Source: Candidatus Omnitrophota bacterium (GTDB lineage Bacteria > Hinthialibacterota > Hinthialibacteria > Hinthialibacterales > JAKPRU01). From it: DNA of 64,000 nucleotides. The notes under the pieces were generated by a model. The model did not search any database. It had not been told where the DNA came from and saw nothing but the letters and a program-made list of their open reading frames with translations. Positions within the stretch are counted from its first letter, which is position 1. Each line of letters begins with the position of its first letter. Of this stretch, positions 20,007-29,525 are shown one piece after another. The stretch spans positions 62,001-126,000 of the forward strand of contig JAKQSI010000118.1 in NCBI GenBank assembly GCA_029570205.1. Direction: 5' to 3'. Position numbers and translations under genes: made by a program.

Positions 20007-21314
20007 ATGCCCCACGCAAATCCCCTTCAGTTAACTCAATCCCAGCAACTCCTGAAACGGGCAGAGACGGTAATCCCGTGCCAGACCCAATGTTTCAGCA
20101 AGGGGCCCACCCAATTCGTCAAAGGTGTCTCGCCGCACTACCTGATACGCGGAGCCGGATGCCGGGTAGAAGATGTCGATGGAAACTCGTATATCGACTA
20201 TTTAGGCGCTCTCGGCCCGATCACTCTGGGTTACAACCACCCGAAGGTGAACGAGGCGATTCGGCGTCAACTCGATGATGGTGCCCTCTTATCCCTTCCT
20301 CACCCGCTGGAGGTCGAAGTGGCGGAAAAACTGGTGGAATGTATCCCCTGCGCCGAGATGGTCCGGTTCACCAAAACCGGCTCCGAGGCAACCTCCGCCG
20401 CTGTGCGCATTGCCCGCGCATATACCGGCCGCGACCTTATTGTCCAGAGCGGGTACCACGGCTGGCATGATTGGTATGCGGTCACAAAACCGCTGCGGAA
20501 CCGTGGCATTCCGAAGGCTCTTCTGGACTACATCGTTCCTTTTCCATATAACGATGCGGACTCCTTAAAGTCCATCCTGGAACAGAATCCCGGCAAAGTG
20601 GCCGCAGTAATGCTGGAACCAAGTGTATTGGGACCTCCCAAAATCGGATTCCTGGAACGATGCTGCAAGTTGGCCCGCGATCACCGCGCTTTGCTCATAT
20701 TCGATGAAGTCGTCACAGGATTTCGGATTGCTCTCGGCGGGGCACAGGAGAAATTCGGCATTGTGCCGGACTTGGCTACCTTCGGCAAAGGCATGGCCAA
20801 CGGAATGCCCCTCTCGGCCGTGCTGGGCCGCGCCGAGGTGATGAAATCCTGCGATGATATTTTCTATTCCAGCACATTCGGTGGCGAAATCCTCTCCCTT
20901 GCCGCCGGAAAAGCCGTTATAGAGATTTACCGATCGGAGCCGGTGATCGAACATCTGGCGGAGATCGGCGGCAAACTGATCCGGGGAATCCGCGAGCGGA
21001 TTCAGCAGCACGGCCTGGCACAGCATATTGAGATTGTCGGGTTTGATGCGCGAAGCATGTTTCTCTTTCACGCTCCCCGCCCCGAAGACAATCTCATTCT
21101 TAAAAGTCTTTTCCACCAGGAGGTTGTCCGGCGCGGTATTCTCTGCAACGGATACCACAACATGACCTATGCGCACTCCGACGACGATATACAACAGACT
21201 CTGGATGTATATGATGAAGCGTTCAAGGCGCTGAAAGACGCTCTGGATACCGGCACGTTGAAAGAACGCTTGCAGGGCATCCCCATGCAGGAGGTTTTTC
21301 GCCCCATTCAATAA
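20007..21314 (+). CDS. Class III aminotransferase (glutamate-1-semialdehyde aminomutase-like, PLP-dependent)
   Basis: YIDYLGALGPITLGYNHPKVNEAI...GSEATSAAVRIARAYTGRDLIVQSGYHGWHDW...LLIFDEVVTGFRIALGGAQEKFGIVPDLATFGKGMANGMPLSAVLG. The track ORF begins far upstream; the real start is taken as the ATG at 20007. Confidence 0.9.
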   Translation: MPHANPLQLTQSQQLLKRAETVIPCQTQCFSKGPTQFVKGVSPHYLIRGAGCRVEDVDGNSYIDYLGALGPITLGYNHPKVNEAIRRQLDDGALLSLPHPLEVEVAEKLVECIPCAEMVRFTKTGSEATSAAVRIARAYTGRDLIVQSGYHGWHDWYAVTKPLRNRGIPKALLDYIVPFPYNDADSLKSILEQNPGKVAAVMLEPSVLGPPKIGFLERCCKLARDHRALLIFDEVVTGFRIALGGAQEKFGIVPDLATFGKGMANGMPLSAVLGRAEVMKSCDDIFYSSTFGGEILSLAAGKAVIEIYRSEPVIEHLAEIGGKLIRGIRERIQQHGLAQHIEIVGFDARSMFLFHAPRPEDNLILKSLFHQEVVRRGILCNGYHNMTYAHSDDDIQQTLDVYDEAFKALKDALDTGTLKERLQGIPMQEVFRPIQ

Positions 21315-21386
21315 CAGAAATTATCCGAGCTGTCCACAACATTTACCTTGTCTACTCCGTCCGGATTTTCAATCAAGGAGGCGGCT

Positions 21387-21812
21387 ATGCCTAATGTCCA
21401 CAAAGACTTTCATGGAACACTGAGCCTCGGCCTGGACTTCCTGCAAAAAAACTACGGCGCGGAAGGGACACGGGAGTTTCTCACCGGCCTTGCCGAAACG
21501 GTCTATGCGCCCCTCGTCGAGGAAATCAAGAAGCGCGGTTTGGACGCTCTCAGGGAACATTGGGAGAATATCTTCTCATTGGAAGAAGGCGAGATCGCCC
21601 TGCGAATAGAGGATAATGTATTGATCCTGGAAGTCCACAAATGCCCCGCTCTCCACCATATCAAAGAGCACGGCTATACGACTTCCTCCAACTTCTGCGA
21701 ACATACACGCATCACAAATGAAGGTATCTGCCATGCGGCCGGGTACGAGTGTTCCGTGGAGTACGACCAGGATCGGGGCCGATGTGTCCAGCGATTCTGG
21801 CGCGTGGGATAG
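21387..21812 (+). CDS. Hypothetical protein, possibly L-2-amino-thiazoline-4-carboxylate hydrolase-like
   Basis: MPNVHKDFHGTLSLGLDFLQKNYGAEGTREFLTGLAETVYAPL...ALHHIKEHGYTTSSNFCEHTRITNEGICHAAGYECSVEYDQDRGRCVQRF. Family call tentative. Confidence 0.6.
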   Translation: MPNVHKDFHGTLSLGLDFLQKNYGAEGTREFLTGLAETVYAPLVEEIKKRGLDALREHWENIFSLEEGEIALRIEDNVLILEVHKCPALHHIKEHGYTTSSNFCEHTRITNEGICHAAGYECSVEYDQDRGRCVQRFWRVG

Positions 21813-21862
21813 GCAAGACAGTCAAAACAAACATACATGGAAAACGAAAGAAAGTCGGAACC

Positions 21863-22024
21863 GTGACGGAATCCTCAGGCTTTACACGCAGGGATTTTCT
21901 GGGCATTGGGACGGCGACGGCAGTCTTGCCGGTCCTCGGTACAGCGGAGGTTCAGGCAACCGGACCTTCCGGCAATCCCCTGTCTCTCGCCGGATCAGTG
22001 GTATCAGGAATATGGATAGAATAA
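21863..22024 (+). pseudogene. Orphan Tat signal-peptide ORF (possible truncated gene)
   Basis: GTG-start ORF VTESSGFTRRDFLGIGTATAVLPVLGTAEVQATGPSGNPLSLAGSVVSGIWIE then stop. Confidence 0.4.
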
Positions 22025-22063
22025 CAGATCGAATCAATCGCACAAATTGAGCGGAGGAACAAA

Positions 22064-22978
22064 ATGCTCTCAGCCCGGAATCAGTGTCAATTTTCACGTC
22101 GAACCTTATTATTGCAGGCCACCTTGCTGGGTGCGGCATCCGCTGCCGCGGCATCTGAAATCAGTGTTGTTCGACAGCCGAAACCCCAAGGGAACAAGGA
22201 ATATTACTCCCATGCAAAAGGAGTTCGGATTTTCCCCGGTGCATGGCGTCCCCACTATCCCTGGGAACATATCGCCTGGGTGAGTCCCAGCTGGCCTTCC
22301 CAGGATTATATCTGGCTCGATTTCCCGGAGGCGATCTTCACCAGTCAGGGACTGATTTACTTGAGTCATGTCAATCCGCCCATCCACACCGTGTATACGG
22401 ACCTCCCGCCGGTTCCCTGGAAAAAGAGAGGGCAGGGAATTGAGTTCGAGCGCGTTCTTCCAAACGGCATCTCATTCGGCGGAAACGTCGAACCGGCGGA
22501 AAAGGCCGCCGATCTGGAGCTGTGGATTCGGAACGGAAGCGAGCAGCCGCTGAAAGAAATCGCGCTGCAAACCTGCGCCTTTCTGCGTGCCATTCGTGAA
22601 TTCAACGCTTTCACGGGCGACAATAAACTTGTGCATGTCCCTGACAGGGGTTGGGTTCCGTTCATGGACGCGCTCGGTATCGAAGAGAAAAAAGGAAAGT
22701 ACGGGATCGGATTTCACGGCGGGAAGAAAATAGCGGACTGGCCCGTGATGGTGACATTGTCCCTGGAGGATGAACGGTTGATCGCTTTCACTTGGGGAAA
22801 GAGCACTATTTCCCTGGTCGGTAACCCGGATCACCCCTGTATGCACGCAGATCCGTTCTTCCCGGACCTGGAACCCGGTCAATCCGCGCGCATTCACGGT
22901 CAACTGATTTTCTTCGAAGGATCACTGGAACATTTCACAAAAGCCTGGCAAAACGGGCAATTCGAGATAGAGGGGTGA
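22064..22978 (+). CDS. Hypothetical exported protein (Tat-like signal)
   Basis: MLSARNQCQFSRRTLLLQATLLGAASAAAASE signal; 304-aa ORF. Confidence 0.75.
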   Translation: MLSARNQCQFSRRTLLLQATLLGAASAAAASEISVVRQPKPQGNKEYYSHAKGVRIFPGAWRPHYPWEHIAWVSPSWPSQDYIWLDFPEAIFTSQGLIYLSHVNPPIHTVYTDLPPVPWKKRGQGIEFERVLPNGISFGGNVEPAEKAADLELWIRNGSEQPLKEIALQTCAFLRAIREFNAFTGDNKLVHVPDRGWVPFMDALGIEEKKGKYGIGFHGGKKIADWPVMVTLSLEDERLIAFTWGKSTISLVGNPDHPCMHADPFFPDLEPGQSARIHGQLIFFEGSLEHFTKAWQNGQFEIEG

Positions 22979-22992
22979 AATTCCGCCGACAA

Positions 22993-23988
22993 TTATTTTT
23001 TCTGCCCAATTACCATACAGGAATGGTTGCCGATTTCGATATCTTCTACGAAGTCCATATCCGCGTCACGAAACCACTGTTGAATCTCTTCCAGTGTGTA
23101 GCAATCCCCATATTCCGTGTTGACCAGCATATTGACCGCAAAAAGAGCCTGCCATTTCGGCCCGGATCGGTCGGGATTCAACAGGAAATCCTTGATACAG
23201 ATCCGTCCACAGGACTTTAGAGAGGCGGCACATTTGCGGACCATAGCGGCATTCTGGTCGAATGAAAAACTATGAATGAGATTGGAGATGAAAACAAAAT
23301 CAAATTTCCCCCGGATTTCATCGGTCAGAATATCGCCGACCTGGTAATGGATCCGTTCTTCGAGACCGGCCTGTTCGACATTATGCCTGGCTATTTCGAG
23401 TGTTTTCTCGTTATCGAACAGGGTGGCATGAAGCGGCGGATTTCGGCGGGCGAATTCAATAGAATAGAGTCCCGGCCCGCAGCCGATATCGATCAGGCTT
23501 TTTACATCCGTGAGATCCAAATGTTCTGCGGTTTCCTGTGCGCTGGTTCGGCCGACATCGGCCATGGCCAGTGCGTGTTCCCGCTCGTCTTCACGGAGTT
23601 CCGGGGATATCCACGTTTCGGGAACCGGCTGTCCTGTTTTGACAGCGTGGGGGAGTCCGGCCCATCGTTCGTATAGCCGTGCGGAGTGACGCAAAATAGC
23701 CGATCTCGGACTGGGGGCGTCATCCGTTAAATATTGCAATGCCACGGCGCTGTTGCGATAGGCGGTTCCGTTTTTCTCCAACAGTTCAAGGGAAACGAGC
23801 GCGTCGCACAAGATTCGTGTGCCGCGCGGACTGGCCTGAATAGCGACGGCCAGTTCGTCGGCGGTCATCGTCTTGTGCGCAAGGGTAGAGAATACACCGA
23901 GCCGGTTGCCTGTAAACAGCACTTGGGCGTCGCGATATCGGTCGTAAATCGCATCAATCGGATCGGCGGATGGGGGACAATGGGTCAT
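22993..23988 (-). CDS. O-methyltransferase family 2 (dimerisation domain plus class I SAM methyltransferase)
   Basis: MTHCPPSADPIDAIYDRYRDAQVLFTGNRLGVFSTLAHKTMTADELAVAIQASPRGTRILCDALVSLELL...LIDIGCGPGLYSIEFARRNPPL...FVFISNLIHSF. Confidence 0.9.
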   Translation of the reverse strand: MTHCPPSADPIDAIYDRYRDAQVLFTGNRLGVFSTLAHKTMTADELAVAIQASPRGTRILCDALVSLELLEKNGTAYRNSAVALQYLTDDAPSPRSAILRHSARLYERWAGLPHAVKTGQPVPETWISPELREDEREHALAMADVGRTSAQETAEHLDLTDVKSLIDIGCGPGLYSIEFARRNPPLHATLFDNEKTLEIARHNVEQAGLEERIHYQVGDILTDEIRGKFDFVFISNLIHSFSFDQNAAMVRKCAASLKSCGRICIKDFLLNPDRSGPKWQALFAVNMLVNTEYGDCYTLEEIQQWFRDADMDFVEDIEIGNHSCMVIGQKK

Positions 23989-24189
23989 TCGGGAACCTCC
24001 GGAGATTTTTAGTGTCCTGTAACCGAAATGTGTTTGCAAAGATCCCCACGCGTTCCATTTCCTGTTGATCCACAGAATATTCGTCGCATATTTTTTCCCC
24101 TCTACCTGCGGGAGAGAGAAGAAAACAGGGATATGACCGCAGGGACACGCCATGCCGTGTCCCTGCTACTGTGGATCATACAATACCGC

Positions 24190-25437
24190 TCAATTGGCAG
24201 ACGGCGGCTCCAGCACGTAATGGTGATAGGTCTGATCGCAGGCCGGTGCGCCGTCGCTCGCCGCATGAGCCACCCAGGCCTCGGCTGTCGCGGGGTGGAA
24301 AATGGCGCAGTGCAAGTTGCTTTTCATAGACACCGGTCGCTTGATCATTTCCATCAGTCTGGTCTCATCAACCTTCCCGTATTCGGTGTCCAGACGCTCC
24401 AGGAAGAACCGATACCGATCCTCCCCGGAGATCACCACAGTATTCTCCGGAAGCATTCCCATGAATCCCATCGATCCGTTGGGACCCTGGAACAGGATTT
24501 GATGTTTGGACTGTTCCATCTTCAGGCCGGTCAACAAAACTTTCCCATCCCCGGCGTCTTTTTCCGGGGCAGGCAGGACCTTGAAGAAACCGAACATGGA
24601 ACCCGGCTCGATGAATGCAATTTGCGCAGGCGTGGCATACACACCCCGCGCATCGGGGATCTTGGCATCGGAAATAACATAATAATACTCGCAGGTCCGG
24701 GGAGTTTCCTGGAAGATTTTCATGGCTTCCTCAAGTGTTCCGGCCCGTTCGAGAGCATCCCGGAGCAGAAGGGGCATCGGCATTCCGTCATAGAATCCCT
24801 GGCCTTTCCCGCCCATTTCTCCAATCGTGATCTGGGCATCGTTCATCCCTGTGACTGAGCCGAGCGATCCGGCATAGCTGACATTCATAAACCCGTGCGC
24901 CCCTTTGGGATGCACGATCATAATAACGGCCAGGTCCTGCAATCCCGCTTTTGTCATATAGTCCAGGATGCGGACATGATAGAGGGACCCATCCCTCGTG
25001 GCCTTGCCGAACAGCGCAATCCCGCTGCAATGGAACGCTTCCGGCATCAGGTTGCCGCACAGGACATCCTCGAAATTCAAGCCTGCGCCATCTGCCAGAC
25101 CTTTCAATTCGTCCATATACTTCTGCGGGATAAACGGCTTAAGGCGGGCGTGCATGGCTCCACGCAGCGTCTTGTACATCTTGTATTCCGGCGTATTACC
25201 CATTTCCGTCTGGTTGTCCACGATATTCATCAGGTTCTGTTTCACCTGATCCTTAAGCAAAACCCCGTGCTGATACCCGATTTCGTAGTAGTCCCCGGAA
25301 AGATGCAATACATATCGACCGTCGATCTTCTCCAGGTATCCGGCTCCTTCCCGTGCCACGATTTCCGTCCACGCCGGAGACACAAACAACAGGATGACTG
25401 GAAGCGCGGAGAAAAGAATGCGGAATAGCCTTCTCAT
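24190..25437 (-). CDS. C45-like Ntn-hydrolase/acyltransferase family protein, exported
   Basis: Signal peptide; GDYYEIGYQHGVLLKDQV; candidate nucleophile region HCSGIALFGKATRDGSLYHVRILDYM typical of C45/acyl-CoA:6-APA acyltransferase-like proteins. Confidence 0.75.
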   Translation of the reverse strand: MRRLFRILFSALPVILLFVSPAWTEIVAREGAGYLEKIDGRYVLHLSGDYYEIGYQHGVLLKDQVKQNLMNIVDNQTEMGNTPEYKMYKTLRGAMHARLKPFIPQKYMDELKGLADGAGLNFEDVLCGNLMPEAFHCSGIALFGKATRDGSLYHVRILDYMTKAGLQDLAVIMIVHPKGAHGFMNVSYAGSLGSVTGMNDAQITIGEMGGKGQGFYDGMPMPLLLRDALERAGTLEEAMKIFQETPRTCEYYYVISDAKIPDARGVYATPAQIAFIEPGSMFGFFKVLPAPEKDAGDGKVLLTGLKMEQSKHQILFQGPNGSMGFMGMLPENTVVISGEDRYRFFLERLDTEYGKVDETRLMEMIKRPVSMKSNLHCAIFHPATAEAWVAHAASDGAPACDQTYHHYVLEPPSAN

Positions 25438-25634
25438 CGAACGATTCCTTTCCGTTAAGGTGATGGGATATGCTCGTCATTATCGGGATGTCAGGCCTTT
25501 TCCGCAAGGATGCCGGTTTCCGGCGGGCAAGGCATCGGGGACTTGCCTGAACGCGCGATTCTGCCTTATGATTGCTTACTCTTGCCGCCGGGAACCCGTC
25601 AGGGAATCTCGTGGAACAACATGGAGGCTGCACG

Positions 25635-25970
25635 ATGCCGATCGTCAAATCATGGTTGCCGTTGACCCGCGCGGAAACCAACAAGGTACCTGAGCGGGGT
25701 GGAGTCTATGAGCTGGCAGACAACAGCCAGAACGTCATTTATATAGGCAAAGCCGAAGCGGGGCAGTTGCGCAAACAACTGAGCGGACACACCATGGACC
25801 GCAACAATCCGGTAATCAAAGCAAAGGCCAAATTCTTCCGGTTCAGCGCCACGGCCAACGCGGGCAGTGAATATAAGGCCCTTCTGGAAAGTTTCAAGAA
25901 AGCTCACGGGAATCGTCTGCCGGAAGCCAACCAGGCGGAAATGGGGGAAGCGCCACCGGCCTTCGAGTGA
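25635..25970 (+). CDS. Small GIY-YIG-like domain protein
   Basis: RGGVYELADNSQNVIYIGKAEAGQLRKQLSGHTMDRNNPVIKAKAKFFRFSATANAGSEYKALLESFKKAHGNRLPEANQ; GVYEL...VIYIGKA matches GIY-YIG. Confidence 0.65.
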   Translation: MPIVKSWLPLTRAETNKVPERGGVYELADNSQNVIYIGKAEAGQLRKQLSGHTMDRNNPVIKAKAKFFRFSATANAGSEYKALLESFKKAHGNRLPEANQAEMGEAPPAFE

Positions 25971-26050
25971 TCCGTTTCGCACACAAAACCTTCTGTCCCC
26001 TTGTCCGGTTCCGACCCGGCCGACCACCACAAAACAGGTAAATGTCTCTA

Positions 26051-26078
26051 TTGTCACCCTCTGGAAAGAGGCTATAAT
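26051..26078 (+). promoter_or_regulatory. Predicted sigma70-type promoter
   Basis: TTGTCA (26051-26056), 16-nt spacer, consensus TATAAT (26073-26078); about 90 bp upstream of the zinc-ribbon gene. Confidence 0.55.
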
Positions 26079-26171
26079 GTTTTTAAGGGACCCGCGGTAC
26101 TTTTGTGACAGAAAGTGATGTTGACAACTTGACTTCTGGGAACTCTCACTATCCCAATCAAGGAGGAAACT

Positions 26172-26642
26172 ATGACACTGGCCGGTGACCTGGATATCAG
26201 ATGCCCGATCTGCAAAGGTGAACTCCCCAAGGGGCGAGAAATCTGCTGTTATGACGAGGATCGGTACCTTCTAACCGAACTTCGAAAATTCATCCGTGTC
26301 CGCCCGAAACACGCTGTGTCCGTCGGCGAGATCGTCGAATACCTGTATGAACGGCTTCAGCCTTACGCCACGGAAAAAGGTATCCCCCTGGATGAGATTA
26401 ATCCCGACGACGTGTTCACTGAGATCGAAAAGCGAATTCTTCGTTGGATAGCCCGCAAGGATATTTCCGTCAGTGCCGTCGCCGGATTGGGTATCTGTGA
26501 ATCCTGCGGAGCCATGATTATGCGCGGACGGACTCTGTGCAACAGTTGTGCTCGTACCAAAGAAATTGCCTCAAATCAGCCGACCTCAATCTCGCCCGCA
26601 AGCGGATCCGTATCGCGCGGAATGCACTTCAAAGTCAAGTAA
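26172..26642 (+). CDS. Double zinc-ribbon protein, YvyF-like
   Basis: RCPICKGELPKGREICC at N-terminus and CESCGAMIMRGRTLCNSCAR at C-terminus with a helical middle; architecture resembles YvyF/TIGR03826-type proteins. Confidence 0.65.
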   Translation: MTLAGDLDIRCPICKGELPKGREICCYDEDRYLLTELRKFIRVRPKHAVSVGEIVEYLYERLQPYATEKGIPLDEINPDDVFTEIEKRILRWIARKDISVSAVAGLGICESCGAMIMRGRTLCNSCARTKEIASNQPTSISPASGSVSRGMHFKVK

Positions 26643-26916
26643 ACACACCCTTCTCGAGGTCGAGCAGGTCTACGGTGTCCGACCGGGACGAGGAAGCGTG
26701 GTTTCGGCGCTCACCAAGAAAATCCGACAGGGTTAGCGTTTTGTGCAAACGGGCAGGAATCGATTCTTTGCCATTCGCGGGGAGGAGCATGATACTTTTG
26801 GAACGATTCCGCGAAAGAGGACGCCACGTTCGATCCGGATCCGAGGTCTGCGGGTCTGTGCAGGGGCGACGGTCGTGCGCCCCTGCGTTCATTCGTGCTT
26901 AATGGTCTATTCGTCC

Positions 26917-28361
26917 TCAATACAACATGAAGTTCTCGATGCCGGTTCCAGTCGGCGCCTGGAACACCCGCAACGCAACGATACGGACATCGAAATTCGG
27001 ATTGTTCATGTCTTCCCACACAACGGCGATCGTGTTTCCACGCCAGGCCGCACGCGGACGACGAGCCTCCCCGATGTAATTCTCCGGCGTGGCTCGCTCG
27101 CTGATATAGAACGTGCCGGTCAACGGAGTTCCGTCCGGGTTGAAGATTCGACCGAAAACGATCGGATTGGCGAGGGTCAGTTGTTCCTGATCGGACCAGA
27201 CAGCAATCACATACCCGGCCTCATTGATCGCCGCATCCACGCGATCGCCGCTGGAGTACGGAACATCGTCGCTTGCCACGGTTTTCCACTTGAGTGCCCC
27301 GTCCGCATTCAGACAAGCCAGAAAGGTTCCGTTCGTATAGAGATCATTTGTTCCGACGTTGCAGACAATATAGGCATCCTTGCCGTTCCCATGAAAGCCC
27401 GTTCCATCCCCACGCCCGCCTCCTCCATAACCGGGGTCGCCTGTCAGGGTCGACATCACAATGTTGCCGGTTATCGGATTGCCCTGGTTGTCGAACATGC
27501 GGACTTTCGCCCCACCGGAATCCCATCGGACTGCGAAACCGTTCTGGGTTGAACCGATACCGTGCCACTGCGATCCGGCCACCTTGTCGGCATCCACCAG
27601 GGTCTCGCTCTTTGCAAATGTCCCATCTCTCCGAACAATCGAGAAGATCGGGTGATCTCCCGCTGCCGCGCCGCCGTATACATTCACTAAATCATCTTTC
27701 TGACGGCTTTCCCCGCCGATGACGATATGCCCATTGGAGAGATAGTCCCAGTCGGAGATGCGGATGTGCCCGGGCCTCTCGGCATAGGCGTCGGAAACCC
27801 CAGTCAGCACAGGCCCTTCTGGTGTCCCATCCTCATTGAACGGCTGGGCCACGGGGAATATCTCCACCGCGTTCGCATCCCCCCCAATCGTATTCACATC
27901 ATACAATTCCGGAATCTCCTCGGCCAATAATCCTTCCACCCATGATCCCAAGCCGAATTCCGCGCCGAAAAGGTTCGCCTTGATCTTGGGAACGCAGGTG
28001 TATTGCGGGCCGGTCGGCTCGCCCGTCCGCGTGAAATACGCCCTCGGATACGCCGACACCGGCGTCCCATCCTGCTTGTAAATCACCCAGACCGCGCCCA
28101 GGAACGAAGGAGATGTCGAATCATCCGAATCATCTTCCCACCCAATGATAATATTGCCACCCGATCCGATGCCGATTCCCAAACTTTCTACACCCCATTA
28201 TTGGGCGGGTCCGCATCGGGCTCCCATGCGTTGATATCCACCGTTCCGGTCTTCGGAACGAGGCCTGCTGCTTCGGGCGCAACTGGAACATACTCTTCCT
28301 GCGCCCATACCGGGGCGGTCAGAACCACTGCCAACACTGCGATAAGATCGATTCTTCTCAT
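26917..28361 (-). pseudogene. Exported hypothetical protein disrupted by one frameshift
   Basis: Start MRRIDLIAVLAVVLTAPVWAQEEYVPVAPEAAGLV...WEPDADPPNNG ends at TAG near 28188; the -1 frame continues GVESLGIGIGSGGNIIIGWEDDSDDST... to 26917. One extra base in the C4 run at 28193-28196 would join them. Confidence 0.7.
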
Positions 28362-28651
28362 GCTGTGCCTCCTGGTGTAAGTTTGGAATCGCAGGATTGG
28401 GGCACACCACAATCCCGGTCTGCTGTACATTATAACACCATGGCACCAGGCGTCAATTTTTTTTGTAATACTTTTTCGCCACCAGCCGGGTGGGACAGGC
28501 CTCTCTGCCTCCGATCCCGATTTTTGGGCGGCACGTACAATAAGATTCACCTCTACACCGTTTTACTTGGCAAGAGAACAAAACTCATTGTTCCACTCGC
28601 GAGAACAGGAACTCAGTTTTGAACCGGAATCCATACAAAGGAGCAAGGATC

Positions 28652-29284
28652 ATGAGAATGTATCACAAGGCATTGTTGGGTATTATGTGTCTTTTGGGAA
28701 TTGGGCTGTTGGCTGGAGTAGCAGTTTCGCAGGATGCATCCACCACGGAAAAACCGGACAAGATCACTCTGCAAATTGAGCGGTTGACCAAAGATCTGGA
28801 GTTGACCGAGACGCAACAGAACATGGTGCGTGTGATCCTGGAAGAGAAACAGCCCAAGATCGACGCGCTCGAGGAACAGATCAAGCAGCTTCGGAAAGAA
28901 ATGGATAACTCGATCACCAATGTTCTGACCGACGAGCAGAAAGCCAGGAAAGAGAAGCTCGACGCGGCTCGACGTGCCCGTGGTGACAGAGCCGGATTTC
29001 GGGGTGCCGGACGTGGTGAGGGACCCGGTCCCCAGGAAGGCGCTCCCATGAGAGCGCTTGAACAGCTCAATTTGACCGACGAGCAGAAGGCGAAAATCGA
29101 CGAGATCGTTAAGAATCGGCCCCAGAACATGCGGGAAGAGATTATGAAGGTCCTCACCCCGGAACAACAGGAGAAGTGGAAAGAACTCCGGGCGCAGGCC
29201 GCTGAGCGCAGAGCCGGCGCCGGCCCGCAGGGCGAAGGCAGAGGACGTGGCGGCCGTGGTGGAGGACGCGCCGCCCAGGAATAG
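28652..29284 (+). CDS. Periplasmic Spy/LTXXQ-like protein
   Basis: MRMYHKALLGIMCLLGIGLLAGVAVSQ signal; charged helical body with LTETQQNMVRVI, LTDEQKAR, LTDEQKAKI, LTPEQQEKW; Gly/Arg-rich tail. Confidence 0.75.
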   Translation: MRMYHKALLGIMCLLGIGLLAGVAVSQDASTTEKPDKITLQIERLTKDLELTETQQNMVRVILEEKQPKIDALEEQIKQLRKEMDNSITNVLTDEQKARKEKLDAARRARGDRAGFRGAGRGEGPGPQEGAPMRALEQLNLTDEQKAKIDEIVKNRPQNMREEIMKVLTPEQQEKWKELRAQAAERRAGAGPQGEGRGRGGRGGGRAAQE

Positions 29285-29305
29285 AGGCTGAGCGACTGAT
29301 TTGAG

Positions 29306-29389
29306 GGCGGGTCCCGAACCCGCCGAGGATAAGAAGCGACGAAATGGATATGGGGCGAGTCCAGGGGCGGGTCACAGACCCGCCCCTGG
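29306..29389. repeat. Two GC-rich palindromes downstream of the LTXXQ gene
   Basis: GGCGGGT-CCCGA-ACCCGCC (29306-29324) and CCAGGGGCGGGTC-ACA-GACCCGCCCCTGG (29361-29389, perfect 13-bp stem). Confidence 0.75.
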
Positions 29390-29450
29390 TTGCTGTGGCA
29401 CGGAGTTAGCGTATGAAGATTCCGAGCCTCGCGACGGCGGCGCCCAATCC

Positions 29451-29506
29451 GTCATCGCGAGGAGCAGCCCGGAGTCTGCGAAGGGCTGCGACGTGGCGAT
29501 CTCAGT
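29451..29506. repeat. Interspersed repeat of the GTCATxGCGAGGAGC...GCGACGTGGCGATCTC type
   Basis: CGTCATCGCGAGGAGCAGCCCGGAGTCTGCGAAGGGCTGCGACGTGGCGATCTCAGTC; resembles an intergenic element recurrent in diverse bacterial genomes (from memory). Confidence 0.6.
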
Positions 29507-29525
29507 CTCGGTTCCTTGTTAAGAC

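Noticed and set aside
26537-26902. Small ORFs downstream of the zinc-ribbon gene as a FlgM-like partner
   Set aside because: No recognisable FlgM sequence; ORFs overlap the zinc-ribbon gene in other frames.
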